A stretch of DNA of 64,000 nucleotides, from positions 1 to 64,000 of the forward strand of contig DYEF01000016.1 in assembly GCA_020725805.1 (NCBI GenBank), in the 5' to 3' direction. Each line of letters begins with the position of its first letter. Positions within the stretch are counted from its first letter, which is position 1. A program made the position numbers and the translations under genes. Below the pieces are notes generated by a model, which saw only the letters and a list, made by a program, of their open reading frames with translations, ran no database searches and was not told where the DNA came from. Below are positions 10,292 through 19,077 of the stretch, in pieces. This DNA comes from Bdellovibrio sp. Lineage in GTDB: Bacteria; Myxococcota; SpSt-1050.

Positions 10292-11558
10292 TCTCCCTGC
10301 CGCCCATATAAGGCCTCAATACCTCGGGTATCGTAACACTACCGTCTTCATTCTGATAATTTTCGAGAACCGCAACAAGGGTCCTGCCGACAGCCAGCCC
10401 GGAACCGTTGAGTGTGTGCAGAAACTCAGGTTTGGACTTCGGATTCTCCCTGAATTTTATTGACGCACGCCTTGACTGAAAATCCTCGAAATTCGAACAG
10501 GAAGATATCTCCCTGAACGTATTCTGTCCCGGCAGCCACACCTCGATATCGTAAGTCTTAGCCGATGAAAATCCCATATCCCCGGTACAGAGCACAACCA
10601 CCCTGTAGTGCAGATTCAGTTTCTCAAGGATACTGCAGGCATCACTGAGCAGACTCTCGAGTTCGTCATAGCTGTTTTTCGGATGCGCAAATTTAACAAG
10701 TTCCACCTTATTGAACTGATGCTGACGGATTAAGCCTCTGGTATCCTTCCCTGCCGCACCTGCCTCAGCCCTGAAACAGGGGGTATAGGAGACATATTTT
10801 ACCGGCAACAGAGAACTATCCAGAATCTCATCCGAATGCAGATTCGTAACCGGCACCTCAGCGGTCGGGATAAGATGGTAATCAGTCCCCTCTATATGAA
10901 AGGCATCCTCCCTGAATTTCGGAAACTGACCCGTCCCCGTCATAGCCTTCGTATTGACCATAAGCGGCGGCCATATCTCAGTATATCCGTGTTCTTTCGT
11001 ATGAACATCCAGCATAAAATCGATGAGCGCCCTCTCGAGCCTCGCCCCCATACCTTTTAAGACGGCAAATCTCGTCCCGGCAATCTTTGTTGCCCTTTCA
11101 AAATCGAGAATCCCGAGCCTTTCGCCGATATCCCAGTGATTTTTCGGTTCGAAGGAAAACTCCGGCTTCTTCCCCCATCTTTTTATCTCCTGATTATCCT
11201 CCGAACTTTTTCCTAAAGGGACAGAGAAATGAGGGATATTCGGTATATACATCAGATGATTACTTATTTCTGTCTCGATCTTGTCCAGCTCCTTCTCCAT
11301 ATCCTTTATGTTCTGGGAGAAATTCTTGAGCTCCGACCTTCTGCTCTCAAGGAGTGAATTATCCTTTTTGGAGACAGCAATCTTAATCTCATCGTTGATA
11401 CGGTTGAGTTCTGTACGGGCACCCTGAATCTTTACAATCAGCTCCCTCCTCTTCTCCGACAGAGATATAAGCTCTGAAATATCTATATCCTGACCTCTCT
11501 TCTTAAGAGATTCCTGTACAACCTCAATATTTGAACAGACTTTTTTTAGATCCAGCAT
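10281..11558 (-). CDS. serS: Seryl-tRNA synthetase
   Basis: [65 protein letters not shown]. Confidence 0.97.
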   Translation of the reverse strand: MLDLKKVCSNIEVVQESLKKRGQDIDISELISLSEKRRELIVKIQGARTELNRINDEIKIAVSKKDNSLLESRRSELKNFSQNIKDMEKELDKIETEISNHLMYIPNIPHFSVPLGKSSEDNQEIKRWGKKPEFSFEPKNHWDIGERLGILDFERATKIAGTRFAVLKGMGARLERALIDFMLDVHTKEHGYTEIWPPLMVNTKAMTGTGQFPKFREDAFHIEGTDYHLIPTAEVPVTNLHSDEILDSSLLPVKYVSYTPCFRAEAGAAGKDTRGLIRQHQFNKVELVKFAHPKNSYDELESLLSDACSILEKLNLHYRVVVLCTGDMGFSSAKTYDIEVWLPGQNTFREISSCSNFEDFQSRRASIKFRENPKSKPEFLHTLNGSGLAVGRTLVAVLENYQNEDGSVTIPEVLRPYMGGREIIS

Positions 11559-11599
11559 ACATTCTCCTTTTTCAAAAATCGGTCTTTGAAAAAATTTTA

Positions 11600-12505
11600 T
11601 TATTTTAGTTTCTCGAGTTCCTTATCGATCGCAGATAGTGTCCTGTCAACCTGAGACGGCGTCTCCGCTTCGCTTATCGAAGGTGCCTTTGGTTTATCAA
11701 GCGCAAGGTCCTTGGCTATTATTTCGACAGTCCTGTCGTCCACAATATTGAGTTTGGCAATATATGCCTCAAAGAGCGCGTTGTCACAGATCGTATTGAT
11801 GAGCCTCGGAATCCCGCCCGAATACTTGTAAACCGCCTTTAGGGCCTCATTCGTAAAGAGCATCCTCTTTGCACCGGAGAGTCTGAGTCTGTGTCTGATA
11901 TACCCCTCGGTCGACTCTTCATCCAGTGGTTCGAGCAGAATCCTTGTGGAAACCCTCTGTTTGAGCGGCGGGTCGAGTTCCATTACATTGTCGAGTTCCT
12001 TCATCCCGAAAAATGCAAAATTGAGCAGTTTCTTGCCCGGAATTTCCAGATTCAGAAGCCCTCTGAGTTCTTCCATTACCTCCTTGGAAGAGAGCATCTG
12101 TGCCTCATCAATCAGAACCACGGCCTTCCTGCCTTCCTCATAAATCTCCACAAGTCGCTGATAAATCTGTGTCATAAGAGTTGCCTTTTCATCGGCCGGA
12201 GATTCGACTCCCATCTGAATTGCAATCCGTTTGAGTATCCAGTTGGGGTTGATATTACTGTGAATTATGACCAGAAGGGCTGCCTCGTACTCCTCTTCGG
12301 GCAGATGTTCGAGCAGTTTTCTCGCAAGCGTGGTCTTACCGGTCCCGATATCGCCGACAAGGACTGCAAGCCCTTTCATATTGCTAATAGAGAATATCAG
12401 CTTATTCAGTGCCCGTGAGTGTGTCGGGCTGTTGAAATAAAAACTATTGATAGGCGCGTTCGAAAACGGCTCCTGTGTCAGTTGAAAATACTCTGTGTAA
12501 TTCAT
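11600..12505 (-). CDS. ExeA/GspA-like AAA ATPase (start moved to [14 protein letters not shown] at 12505; ORF track extends to 12655)
   Basis: [13 protein letters not shown]..., Walker [12 protein letters not shown], Walker [11 protein letters not shown]; ggag RBS upstream of 12505. Confidence 0.85.
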   Translation of the reverse strand: MNYTEYFQLTQEPFSNAPINSFYFNSPTHSRALNKLIFSISNMKGLAVLVGDIGTGKTTLARKLLEHLPEEEYEAALLVIIHSNINPNWILKRIAIQMGVESPADEKATLMTQIYQRLVEIYEEGRKAVVLIDEAQMLSSKEVMEELRGLLNLEIPGKKLLNFAFFGMKELDNVMELDPPLKQRVSTRILLEPLDEESTEGYIRHRLRLSGAKRMLFTNEALKAVYKYSGGIPRLINTICDNALFEAYIAKLNIVDDRTVEIIAKDLALDKPKAPSISEAETPSQVDRTLSAIDKELEKLK

Positions 12506-12693
12506 TATCCGCTCCTTTGAAGCATAAATTAGGCTCTGAATAGAAAAAAAACGCTTAATTGTCAATAAATAATTGGGCGGGAGCAAGAACAGTGGTCTGA
12601 CATTTATTGCATAATACAGAATACCCCGGAAACAGAAATTGGACAAATCCGGCAAGCGGGTGTAACTCCCCCGCTACTACGGAGGAGAATAAA

Positions 12694-14751
12694 ATGAAAA
12701 AGGCATTTATAACGTTTTTTATTGCAATATTCATTGCAACAGGTCTGTTTGCGGAGGATATTAATTACACACCACCACCAAAACTGCCGGCTTATAAAAC
12801 ACCTTCCGAAAAGATGAAATCCGGCATCAGGCTGTATGATTACAGAACAAGTAATATCACCCTGTACAGAATTACCCAGCCGCCATCAGCGGAAGTAAGG
12901 GCCGTTGCCGAATTCGAACCGGCGTCTATAATAATCCTTACATACTTTCCGGGATACTACGACAAGGTCTTCAGAGGTATCGTCTCCTCAGTGATCGACA
13001 GCGTAAAGATATATTTCTTCTACGATACAGCCTCAATGAAAAGTTCAATAATCAGCAGACTTAAGAGCTGGGGAATTCCGGATACCAAGATAAACAGCAA
13101 TGTTGTATTCGTAAATACCGGTGTCGATTCAGTCTGGACGAGAGACAGCGGACCGAATCCGATTGTATCTAAAGATGGAAAATACGGGATTGTGGATTTC
13201 AGGTATTATTCAGACAGATACTATGACGACAAGATTCCTACCGAACTCGGAAATCTGCTCTCGCTCAATGTATTCAGACCCTCTATGGACTTCGAAGGTG
13301 GCAACTTTATGACTAACGGGAAAGGACTCTGTATGACTACGAAAGGTTCTGTATGGGAAAACCTGCCGTTAAGAGATGCAGATATTCAGAAAATATTCGC
13401 TGATTATATGGGGTGTAAGAAGACGGTCTTTTTAAAACCGCTCGCCGGAGAAGGGACAACACATATAGATATGTTTACCAAATTTACATCCGAAGATACG
13501 ATACTTCTCGGCCAGTATAAGTACTCACAGGACTGTATAAATTATGACATTCTGGAAGAAAACTACAGCACGCTTCTGAAGACCACAACAGTTGACGGAA
13601 AACCGCTCAGAATCGTAAGAATCCCTATGCCAGACAATTCAGACGGCGTATGGAGGACATATACGAACTCATTGTTTGTAAATAATATGGCTCTGGTTCC
13701 GGTATATTCACAGCACAAAACCTATGAAACAGAGGCCCTTAACGCCTATAAGACGGCACTCGGAAGCGGCTGGACAATAATACCCATCGATTCAGAGGAG
13801 ATTATCCCGGACGGCGGGGCAATCCATTGTATCACAATGACTGTACCGGACTTTGAACTGGTAAAATTCCAGAACGACCCTCAGCCTCTGTGCGGAAATT
13901 CGGTTAACTGCAATCCGACGGGATGCGGCAGCATAACAACAAAAGGTGAGTGTGACGGCGACACAGTTATATGGTGTGAAAATAATGTACCCAGCTTCTA
14001 TGACTGCTCCTCCCCCTGCAATATGGTTCCGAACGGCTATCCCTGTGAGCAGAACTGTGAATACAACAGCCAGAAGGCGTATTATGACTGTATATCTGAT
14101 TTTCAGTGTGTTCAGTGTATAGATGAATGTAAGACAGGAGAAAAGGGTTGCTTTGATTCCTTTACGCAATGGGTATGCGCCGGTGATACTGATAATGACG
14201 GATGCAACGAGATCAAGCAGGTCAAATGCAACAGCGGAGAGAGTTGCATAAACGGAATCTGTCAGTCGGGATGCATACCAAACTGTACAGATAAGGAATG
14301 CGGCGACGACGGATGCGGAGGAAAATGCGGAAACTGCAAATCCGGCGAGTATTGTGGTTCTGATTTCAGGTGTCATCAGAATATCACTGACGCAGGAGTG
14401 GATGCAGAGGAGCTAAAAGATATAAGCAATTCCGATGCCACTGCAGATATAAATACCTCCGATACAACTGATGACACGACTCAGATTACGGACACCTCAA
14501 ATGATACTCAGATTACAGATTCAGGAGAGGATACGACACCGGCCGACATAATTACGGATAGTTCTGCAGACACAAATCAAACTGATGCAGTAATCATATC
14601 CGACACATATCAGGATACGGGAATAAATGATACTAATCTGAATGACGCATTACAGAAAGATATTATCAGGCTGGACAATGAATCAAACGACAAGACAGAG
14701 GAGACATCGGCCGACAACTCGTCAGGTTGTTCGTGTGCTTTCATAGATTAG
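12694..14751 (+). CDS. Secreted Porphyromonas-type peptidyl-arginine/agmatine deiminase-family protein with Cys-rich and Asp/Thr-rich C-terminal region ending SSGCSCAFID
   Basis: Start at MKKAFITFFIAIFIATGLFA (ggaggag RBS at 12681); WTRDSGPN, DFEGGNF, HIDMF, IPDGGAIHC catalytic-type motifs; GDDGCGGKCGNC segment. Confidence 0.85.
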   Translation: MKKAFITFFIAIFIATGLFAEDINYTPPPKLPAYKTPSEKMKSGIRLYDYRTSNITLYRITQPPSAEVRAVAEFEPASIIILTYFPGYYDKVFRGIVSSVIDSVKIYFFYDTASMKSSIISRLKSWGIPDTKINSNVVFVNTGVDSVWTRDSGPNPIVSKDGKYGIVDFRYYSDRYYDDKIPTELGNLLSLNVFRPSMDFEGGNFMTNGKGLCMTTKGSVWENLPLRDADIQKIFADYMGCKKTVFLKPLAGEGTTHIDMFTKFTSEDTILLGQYKYSQDCINYDILEENYSTLLKTTTVDGKPLRIVRIPMPDNSDGVWRTYTNSLFVNNMALVPVYSQHKTYETEALNAYKTALGSGWTIIPIDSEEIIPDGGAIHCITMTVPDFELVKFQNDPQPLCGNSVNCNPTGCGSITTKGECDGDTVIWCENNVPSFYDCSSPCNMVPNGYPCEQNCEYNSQKAYYDCISDFQCVQCIDECKTGEKGCFDSFTQWVCAGDTDNDGCNEIKQVKCNSGESCINGICQSGCIPNCTDKECGDDGCGGKCGNCKSGEYCGSDFRCHQNITDAGVDAEELKDISNSDATADINTSDTTDDTTQITDTSNDTQITDSGEDTTPADIITDSSADTNQTDAVIISDTYQDTGINDTNLNDALQKDIIRLDNESNDKTEETSADNSSGCSCAFID

Positions 14752-15797
14752 GATTCTTTCTGTTTCGGTCTGATAACTTCTACGTCTTCTCCGAAGCTCT
14801 GAATCCATCTCTGTACCTCAATCGAATTACAGGTAGTAAAGCACATTTTAAGTCTGCCGTCCGAAAGTTTCTCGAATGACTGATTGGCAAACCACCTTCT
14901 CTCCATCAGGCTCTTCTGCAAAGGCTTGTTATCGGAAAAAATCAATTCATAAGTTGCGCGTTCACCATCGCCTATTATACCGATGAAGTCGTTCAGATAA
15001 TTCTTAGGATTATATTTTGCAACCTCGGGATAATGGAATTTTTCGGATGTCATTCTTACACAAACAAATCTGTCAACTGCATAGGTCTTTATCTTGTGAT
15101 GCTCATCCTCTCCTATCAGATAGAGTGCGTTTAGGTGAAAGACAATCGAATACGGCTTCAATAAAAAATCATTTTTACTCTTATTCCCGGATTCAATCAA
15201 AGGGGAATACTGACATTTCAATACTTTCTGATTGACAATGGCATTCAGTATCGTATTTACGATATCCTCTCTGGCTTTGTAATCCTTGGGGGCATAAGGA
15301 TGGTAGCAGAAAATTCTATCCAGATTGTTCAGAAATGTTTTGTAGTATGATTTATACTTAAGACTTGCTATAAGTTTGTCGAATATTTCTTTTATATTTT
15401 CCTTTATGTAAGTGATATTTAATGATTCGAGGAAATTTTTTGCCGAAAAGGCAGAGATAACCTTCTGAATATTCTCATCAAGATTACCCTCGTGAAAACC
15501 CGAAAGGAAGAAGTAGCTCTTACCATCACTCTTCTCATCAACTATTTCCAAATACGAATCCTCATAACCCAACTCGTTCTTTGAAAACTCCTCTAAAACC
15601 TTGTTGAGTTCATTCTTGTATTTTTTCAGAACTCTTTTTGTTACTCCCAGTATCTCCAGTAATGAATCCTGTGAGATTTTACCTGAGCGATATATCAGGT
15701 ATAGTAAAAAATAGACCTTTCTGTCAGAAGGCGTCCTTCTTTCCATTAAGACTTTTCTTTCGCTATCTCCATTTTCCATAGAATCTACTAATACCAT
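14748..15797 (-). CDS. HTH-WYL domain transcriptional regulator
   Basis: N-terminal RRTPSDRKVYFLLYLIYRSGKISQDSLLEILGVTKRVLKKYKNEL; WYL-like LLKPYSIVFHLNALYLIGEDEHHKIKTYAVDRF. Confidence 0.8.
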   Translation of the reverse strand: MVLVDSMENGDSERKVLMERRTPSDRKVYFLLYLIYRSGKISQDSLLEILGVTKRVLKKYKNELNKVLEEFSKNELGYEDSYLEIVDEKSDGKSYFFLSGFHEGNLDENIQKVISAFSAKNFLESLNITYIKENIKEIFDKLIASLKYKSYYKTFLNNLDRIFCYHPYAPKDYKAREDIVNTILNAIVNQKVLKCQYSPLIESGNKSKNDFLLKPYSIVFHLNALYLIGEDEHHKIKTYAVDRFVCVRMTSEKFHYPEVAKYNPKNYLNDFIGIIGDGERATYELIFSDNKPLQKSLMERRWFANQSFEKLSDGRLKMCFTTCNSIEVQRWIQSFGEDVEVIRPKQKES

Positions 15798-15826
15798 AAC
15801 CGAAAAAATTAGTAAAAATAAAAACC

Positions 15827-15843
15827 GTACACAATTTGTGCAC
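15827..15843. promoter_or_regulatory. Operator-like palindrome GTACACAA-T-TTGTGCAC 30 bp upstream of the WYL regulator
   Basis: 17-bp inverted repeat with one mismatch, directly upstream of start codon at 15797. Confidence 0.5.
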
Positions 15844-15980
15844 TCCTTTATGAGATAATATAGGCAGGAGGGAAGATTAATGGCCTGCCGGATAAATAAA
15901 CATTACAGCAACAAAATTTGCCATACATTGCAATATAACGCCATATCAACCTTAAGCACCCTAAATCCCAAACCAAAATA

Positions 15981-16029
15981 TCCGGTGCCAGGCAGAAAGA
16001 CGCAGGTATATCATCCGGTGCCAGGCAGA
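15981..16029. repeat. Direct repeat TCCGGTGCCAGGCAGA x2 (15981-15996 and 16014-16029)
   Basis: Two exact 16-bp copies 33 bp apart; core TGCCAGGCA is palindromic except for its central base. Confidence 0.75.
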
Positions 16030-16369
16030 CATAAGCTGCCAAGAATTTCAACGTCTCATATATTTGTACGTAATTTCAATAAGATAACTATAACACCAAC
16101 AAAAAATAAACACTTGATAAGTACAAGAAATAATAAGCAAAAAAATAACAGCTATCATATGCCACATAATTTCGCTCCAAGATCTGAAAATAAATCAGAG
16201 ATGGTCAATTTGTTATATATTGTATGGTATTGTAACGCAAGATATGTATGTGGTGGCAAAAGTGTATATACATTAGGGAGGTATTTTTATCCGATGCACT
16301 CTACATTAAAACCGTTCAGAACAAAAAGCAAATTGTTTCACTTTTTGTATTATCAGGAAGGAGATTTTT

Positions 16370-16537
16370 ATGAGTAATAAACCGACCAAAAAGAAGTTAT
16401 GCGTTATGTGTGGCTCAAAGAAGGCTCTCTATTCTTCCAACCATAAAGTCAGATTCAGAAAGGACCACAACCTTTGTTTCAGGTGTTTCAGGAGTCTTCT
16501 CGAGAGCGTAAAAAGCTTAATATTATTAATTTCCTGA
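16370..16537 (+). CDS. 55-aa CxxC...CxxC zinc-ribbon-like microprotein (absent from ORF track)
   Basis: aaggag RBS; MSNKPTKKKLCVMCGSKKALYSSNHKVRFRKDHNLCFRCFRSLLESVKSLILLIS*; 18 bp upstream of the AAA+ gene, which has its own gggagg RBS. Confidence 0.75.
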   Translation: MSNKPTKKKLCVMCGSKKALYSSNHKVRFRKDHNLCFRCFRSLLESVKSLILLIS

Positions 16538-16555
16538 CAAGGGAGGTATTTAGTT

Positions 16556-18793
16556 ATGAAGAACAGACGAATAAGAAAATTTCACAGTATCGACACAAAT
16601 GAAACCGAATTCGAATACACAGCAGATGAAAACATAGAAGTAAAGGATGATATCTCACTTTTGAGGCTCGTCGATAATTATTTATTTCTGTTTCACAAAT
16701 TAGTAAGCGAAGAATCTGAAAATGAAGAAGCAAAGGACCAGACAGATCTGCTGCTCAGGCAAAGGGATATGATTTCCGCTATCATAGATGGCAAAAAGTG
16801 TATCAGCAACTCCGTGATTACTGAACTCTTAAAGAAGATTCATCTCTCTTTCGAGGAATTTCTGCTTCTGGCCGTGCTACTGATCGAAACTGCCCTCAGC
16901 AATCATCGCTTCTTCATATCAAGGTATTGCGACAAAATCAGGGAATCAGACAGGAGAAAAAACAGGATAGACCCTCTGGAACTGATCTCCGGCGATGATT
17001 ACATCAATCTCAGAGACTTATTGTCTGTTATCGGAGTAAGAAATCCGGAAAATTACGATATCTATATCGGCAGGTTGGAGGAATACGGATTAATAGAAAA
17101 AAAGTTCTTTTCGAAAATAAGACTCGGAGGAAGTGAGACCTATATTAAGTTATCAAGAGAATTGTGCAGTATATTCAACGCCGCTCCTGATGAAGATGAT
17201 TTTGATGACGAAGAGATTCTTCAGATCAAAGCGGACACAATCAGAAAGACTGCATCAAAATACCATATACTGACAGAAGATCCGCTCATTCAGAAAATAC
17301 TCGGGTGTATTACGGACTACAAAAGAATAACAGATACAAAGAATAAAGATATTGAGCCCCCGAAAATTATCCTGTACGGCGAAGATGAAGCACTTGCATC
17401 AGTTACAGCAAAACTCATTGCTTTTGAGCTCAAAACGGGAATTCTGACATACAAATTATGCGAGGATGAAAGCCTCTCATTCTTCTTCCATATAGAAGGA
17501 AGAAGGAAGAAAAGAAGAACGGCCTTAAATATCGAAAACCGGATTTTCAGACTTGCATTCCTCGGTAATTCTCTTCTGAAACTATATATCAGCTCCGGTT
17601 CTGACCTGAGAAGTCTCATACAGTTCTTTTCGGGCAATAAGGATTATGAAAAAACCCCGTATAATCTTCCAATACTGATTCAGGTAAAACATGATATATC
17701 TTCAGACTTTTTACAAACCGATATCTTAAAACATAATATGCACGTATTCAGACTCGACGGTCTTGACAACAGGGCTGCGGCAGCTTATCTGAGTCATCTG
17801 TTAGGCGGGTATAATGTCGAACGGGATACCTTCTTCAAAAATCCGCTTACGAGACTTGGTGAAATCGAACTTATTGCAAAAGTAGCAAACCAGAAAGCCA
17901 CAAAAGAATCCGTGTCCTTAAATGAGAATATCCTTGAGGAATCAAGGAAGATCGTATTATGTGCAATCGAGGCAGACAAGAGCAGAATATCTGATGAAAA
18001 CAGCGAAGAGAATGATTCTGTCTATATAGAAAACAATATCCCTGAAAGATTACCGGATATTATCCTGAACCCGGGCGAAGAGAGAGACCTGAAAAATATT
18101 CTATTTGCAATAAAGAACAAGGAGCGACTCTACAGTGAAATAATAGAGAACAGATTTAACTACGGCAAGGGCATAAAAATACTTTTTTACGGACCGCCCG
18201 GGACCGGTAAGACCTTGTCTGCACGTGTAATCGCCGGTGAGACCGGTATGCCCCTGATATATGTAAGACTTAGTCAGCTCTACAACAAATATGTGGGAGA
18301 TACTGAGAAAAACATCAGAAGATATTTCGAGACAGCGGAAAAAAGGAATGCAATTCTCTTCTTCGACGAGTGTGATTCGCTGATTATGAGCAGGGATAAT
18401 CTCAGCCGCTCATTCGAATTCTCCTTTGCAAACACATTCCTAAAAGAGGTTGAAAACTATAACGGAGTTCTGATTCTTGCAACCAATTATGAAAATATCA
18501 GGGATAAGGCTCTCAACAGAAGGATTCAGTTCTTCCTCAGATTTGAAAACCCCGACTATGAGAGCAGAATCCGTCTTCTCAAAAAGACCATACCGGAAAA
18601 ATATCAAAACGACATAGATCTTTCATCTGTTGCGGAACTCAGATTCAACGGAGGACACCTGAAAAATGTATGGCTCAAGGCAGGAATCGAGATTCTGAAA
18701 GGCAAAAGAGCAGATACTGACTTTTTCATCGATGCATTAAAAGAAGAGATATCGAAGGAGAAGACGGACGAAGATAAGAAAGCAGGTTTCTGA
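16556..18793 (+). CDS. AAA+ ATPase, C-terminal CDC48/FtsH-like module; probable degenerate AAA module before it
   Basis: Walker A FYGPPGTGKTLSARVIAGETG, Walker B ILFFDECDSL, ATNYENIRDKALNRR sensor/Arg-finger region; upstream ILYGEDEALASVTAKLIAFEL lacks GxxGxGK[ST]. Confidence 0.85.
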   Translation: MKNRRIRKFHSIDTNETEFEYTADENIEVKDDISLLRLVDNYLFLFHKLVSEESENEEAKDQTDLLLRQRDMISAIIDGKKCISNSVITELLKKIHLSFEEFLLLAVLLIETALSNHRFFISRYCDKIRESDRRKNRIDPLELISGDDYINLRDLLSVIGVRNPENYDIYIGRLEEYGLIEKKFFSKIRLGGSETYIKLSRELCSIFNAAPDEDDFDDEEILQIKADTIRKTASKYHILTEDPLIQKILGCITDYKRITDTKNKDIEPPKIILYGEDEALASVTAKLIAFELKTGILTYKLCEDESLSFFFHIEGRRKKRRTALNIENRIFRLAFLGNSLLKLYISSGSDLRSLIQFFSGNKDYEKTPYNLPILIQVKHDISSDFLQTDILKHNMHVFRLDGLDNRAAAAYLSHLLGGYNVERDTFFKNPLTRLGEIELIAKVANQKATKESVSLNENILEESRKIVLCAIEADKSRISDENSEENDSVYIENNIPERLPDIILNPGEERDLKNILFAIKNKERLYSEIIENRFNYGKGIKILFYGPPGTGKTLSARVIAGETGMPLIYVRLSQLYNKYVGDTEKNIRRYFETAEKRNAILFFDECDSLIMSRDNLSRSFEFSFANTFLKEVENYNGVLILATNYENIRDKALNRRIQFFLRFENPDYESRIRLLKKTIPEKYQNDIDLSSVAELRFNGGHLKNVWLKAGIEILKGKRADTDFFIDALKEEISKEKTDEDKKAGF

Positions 18794-18794
18794 T

Positions 18795-18831
18795 AAAGGG
18801 TCTCTCATGGGGGGAAGGCCCTTTATTTTTT
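18795..18831 (+). terminator. Rho-independent terminator after the AAA+ gene
   Basis: AAAGGGTC ... GGCCCTTT stem followed by ATTTTTTTT. Confidence 0.7.
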
Positions 18832-18876
18832 ACTTGAAATATTACTAAAATAATTTAATATGTGTTTCCTTTTTGA

Positions 18877-18968
18877 GGAGAGATGGCTGAGTGGTCGAAA
18901 GCACCGGTCTTGAAAACCGGCAGGGCGCTTAGTCGCCCTCGAGAGTTCGAATCTCTCTCTCTCCGCCA
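18877..18968 (+). tRNA. tRNA-Ser (anticodon TGA), CCA encoded
   Basis: GGAGAGA/TCTCTCC acceptor, anticodon stem CCGGT-CTTGAAA-ACCGG, long variable arm, GAGAGTTCGAATCTCTC T-arm, gCCA end. Confidence 0.95.
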
Positions 18969-18972
18969 GAAT

Positions 18973-19063
18973 GGAGAGGTGGCCGAGTGGCCGAAGGCGG
19001 CGGTTTGCTAAACCGTTATACGGTCGAAAGTCCGTATCCAGGGTTCGAATCCCTGCCTCTCCG
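18973..19063 (+). tRNA. tRNA-Ser (anticodon GCT), CCA not encoded
   Basis: GGAGAGG/CCTCTCC acceptor, CGGTTTGCTAAACCG anticodon arm, long variable arm, CAGGGTTCGAATCCCTG T-arm. Confidence 0.95.
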
Positions 19064-19077
19064 TTTTATTTTTTGAT

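Noticed and set aside
12640-12693. Resemblance of the PAD-like leader to a cobalamin riboswitch core (GGTGtaAcTCC...CCCGCtACT)
   Set aside because: No B12 box (AGCCAGGAGACCTGCC-like) and too short for the full fold; only a partial string match
15880-16377. 165-aa ORF in the WYL-AAA intergenic
   Set aside because: Atypical composition, spans direct repeats and AT-rich regulatory sequence, no family resemblance
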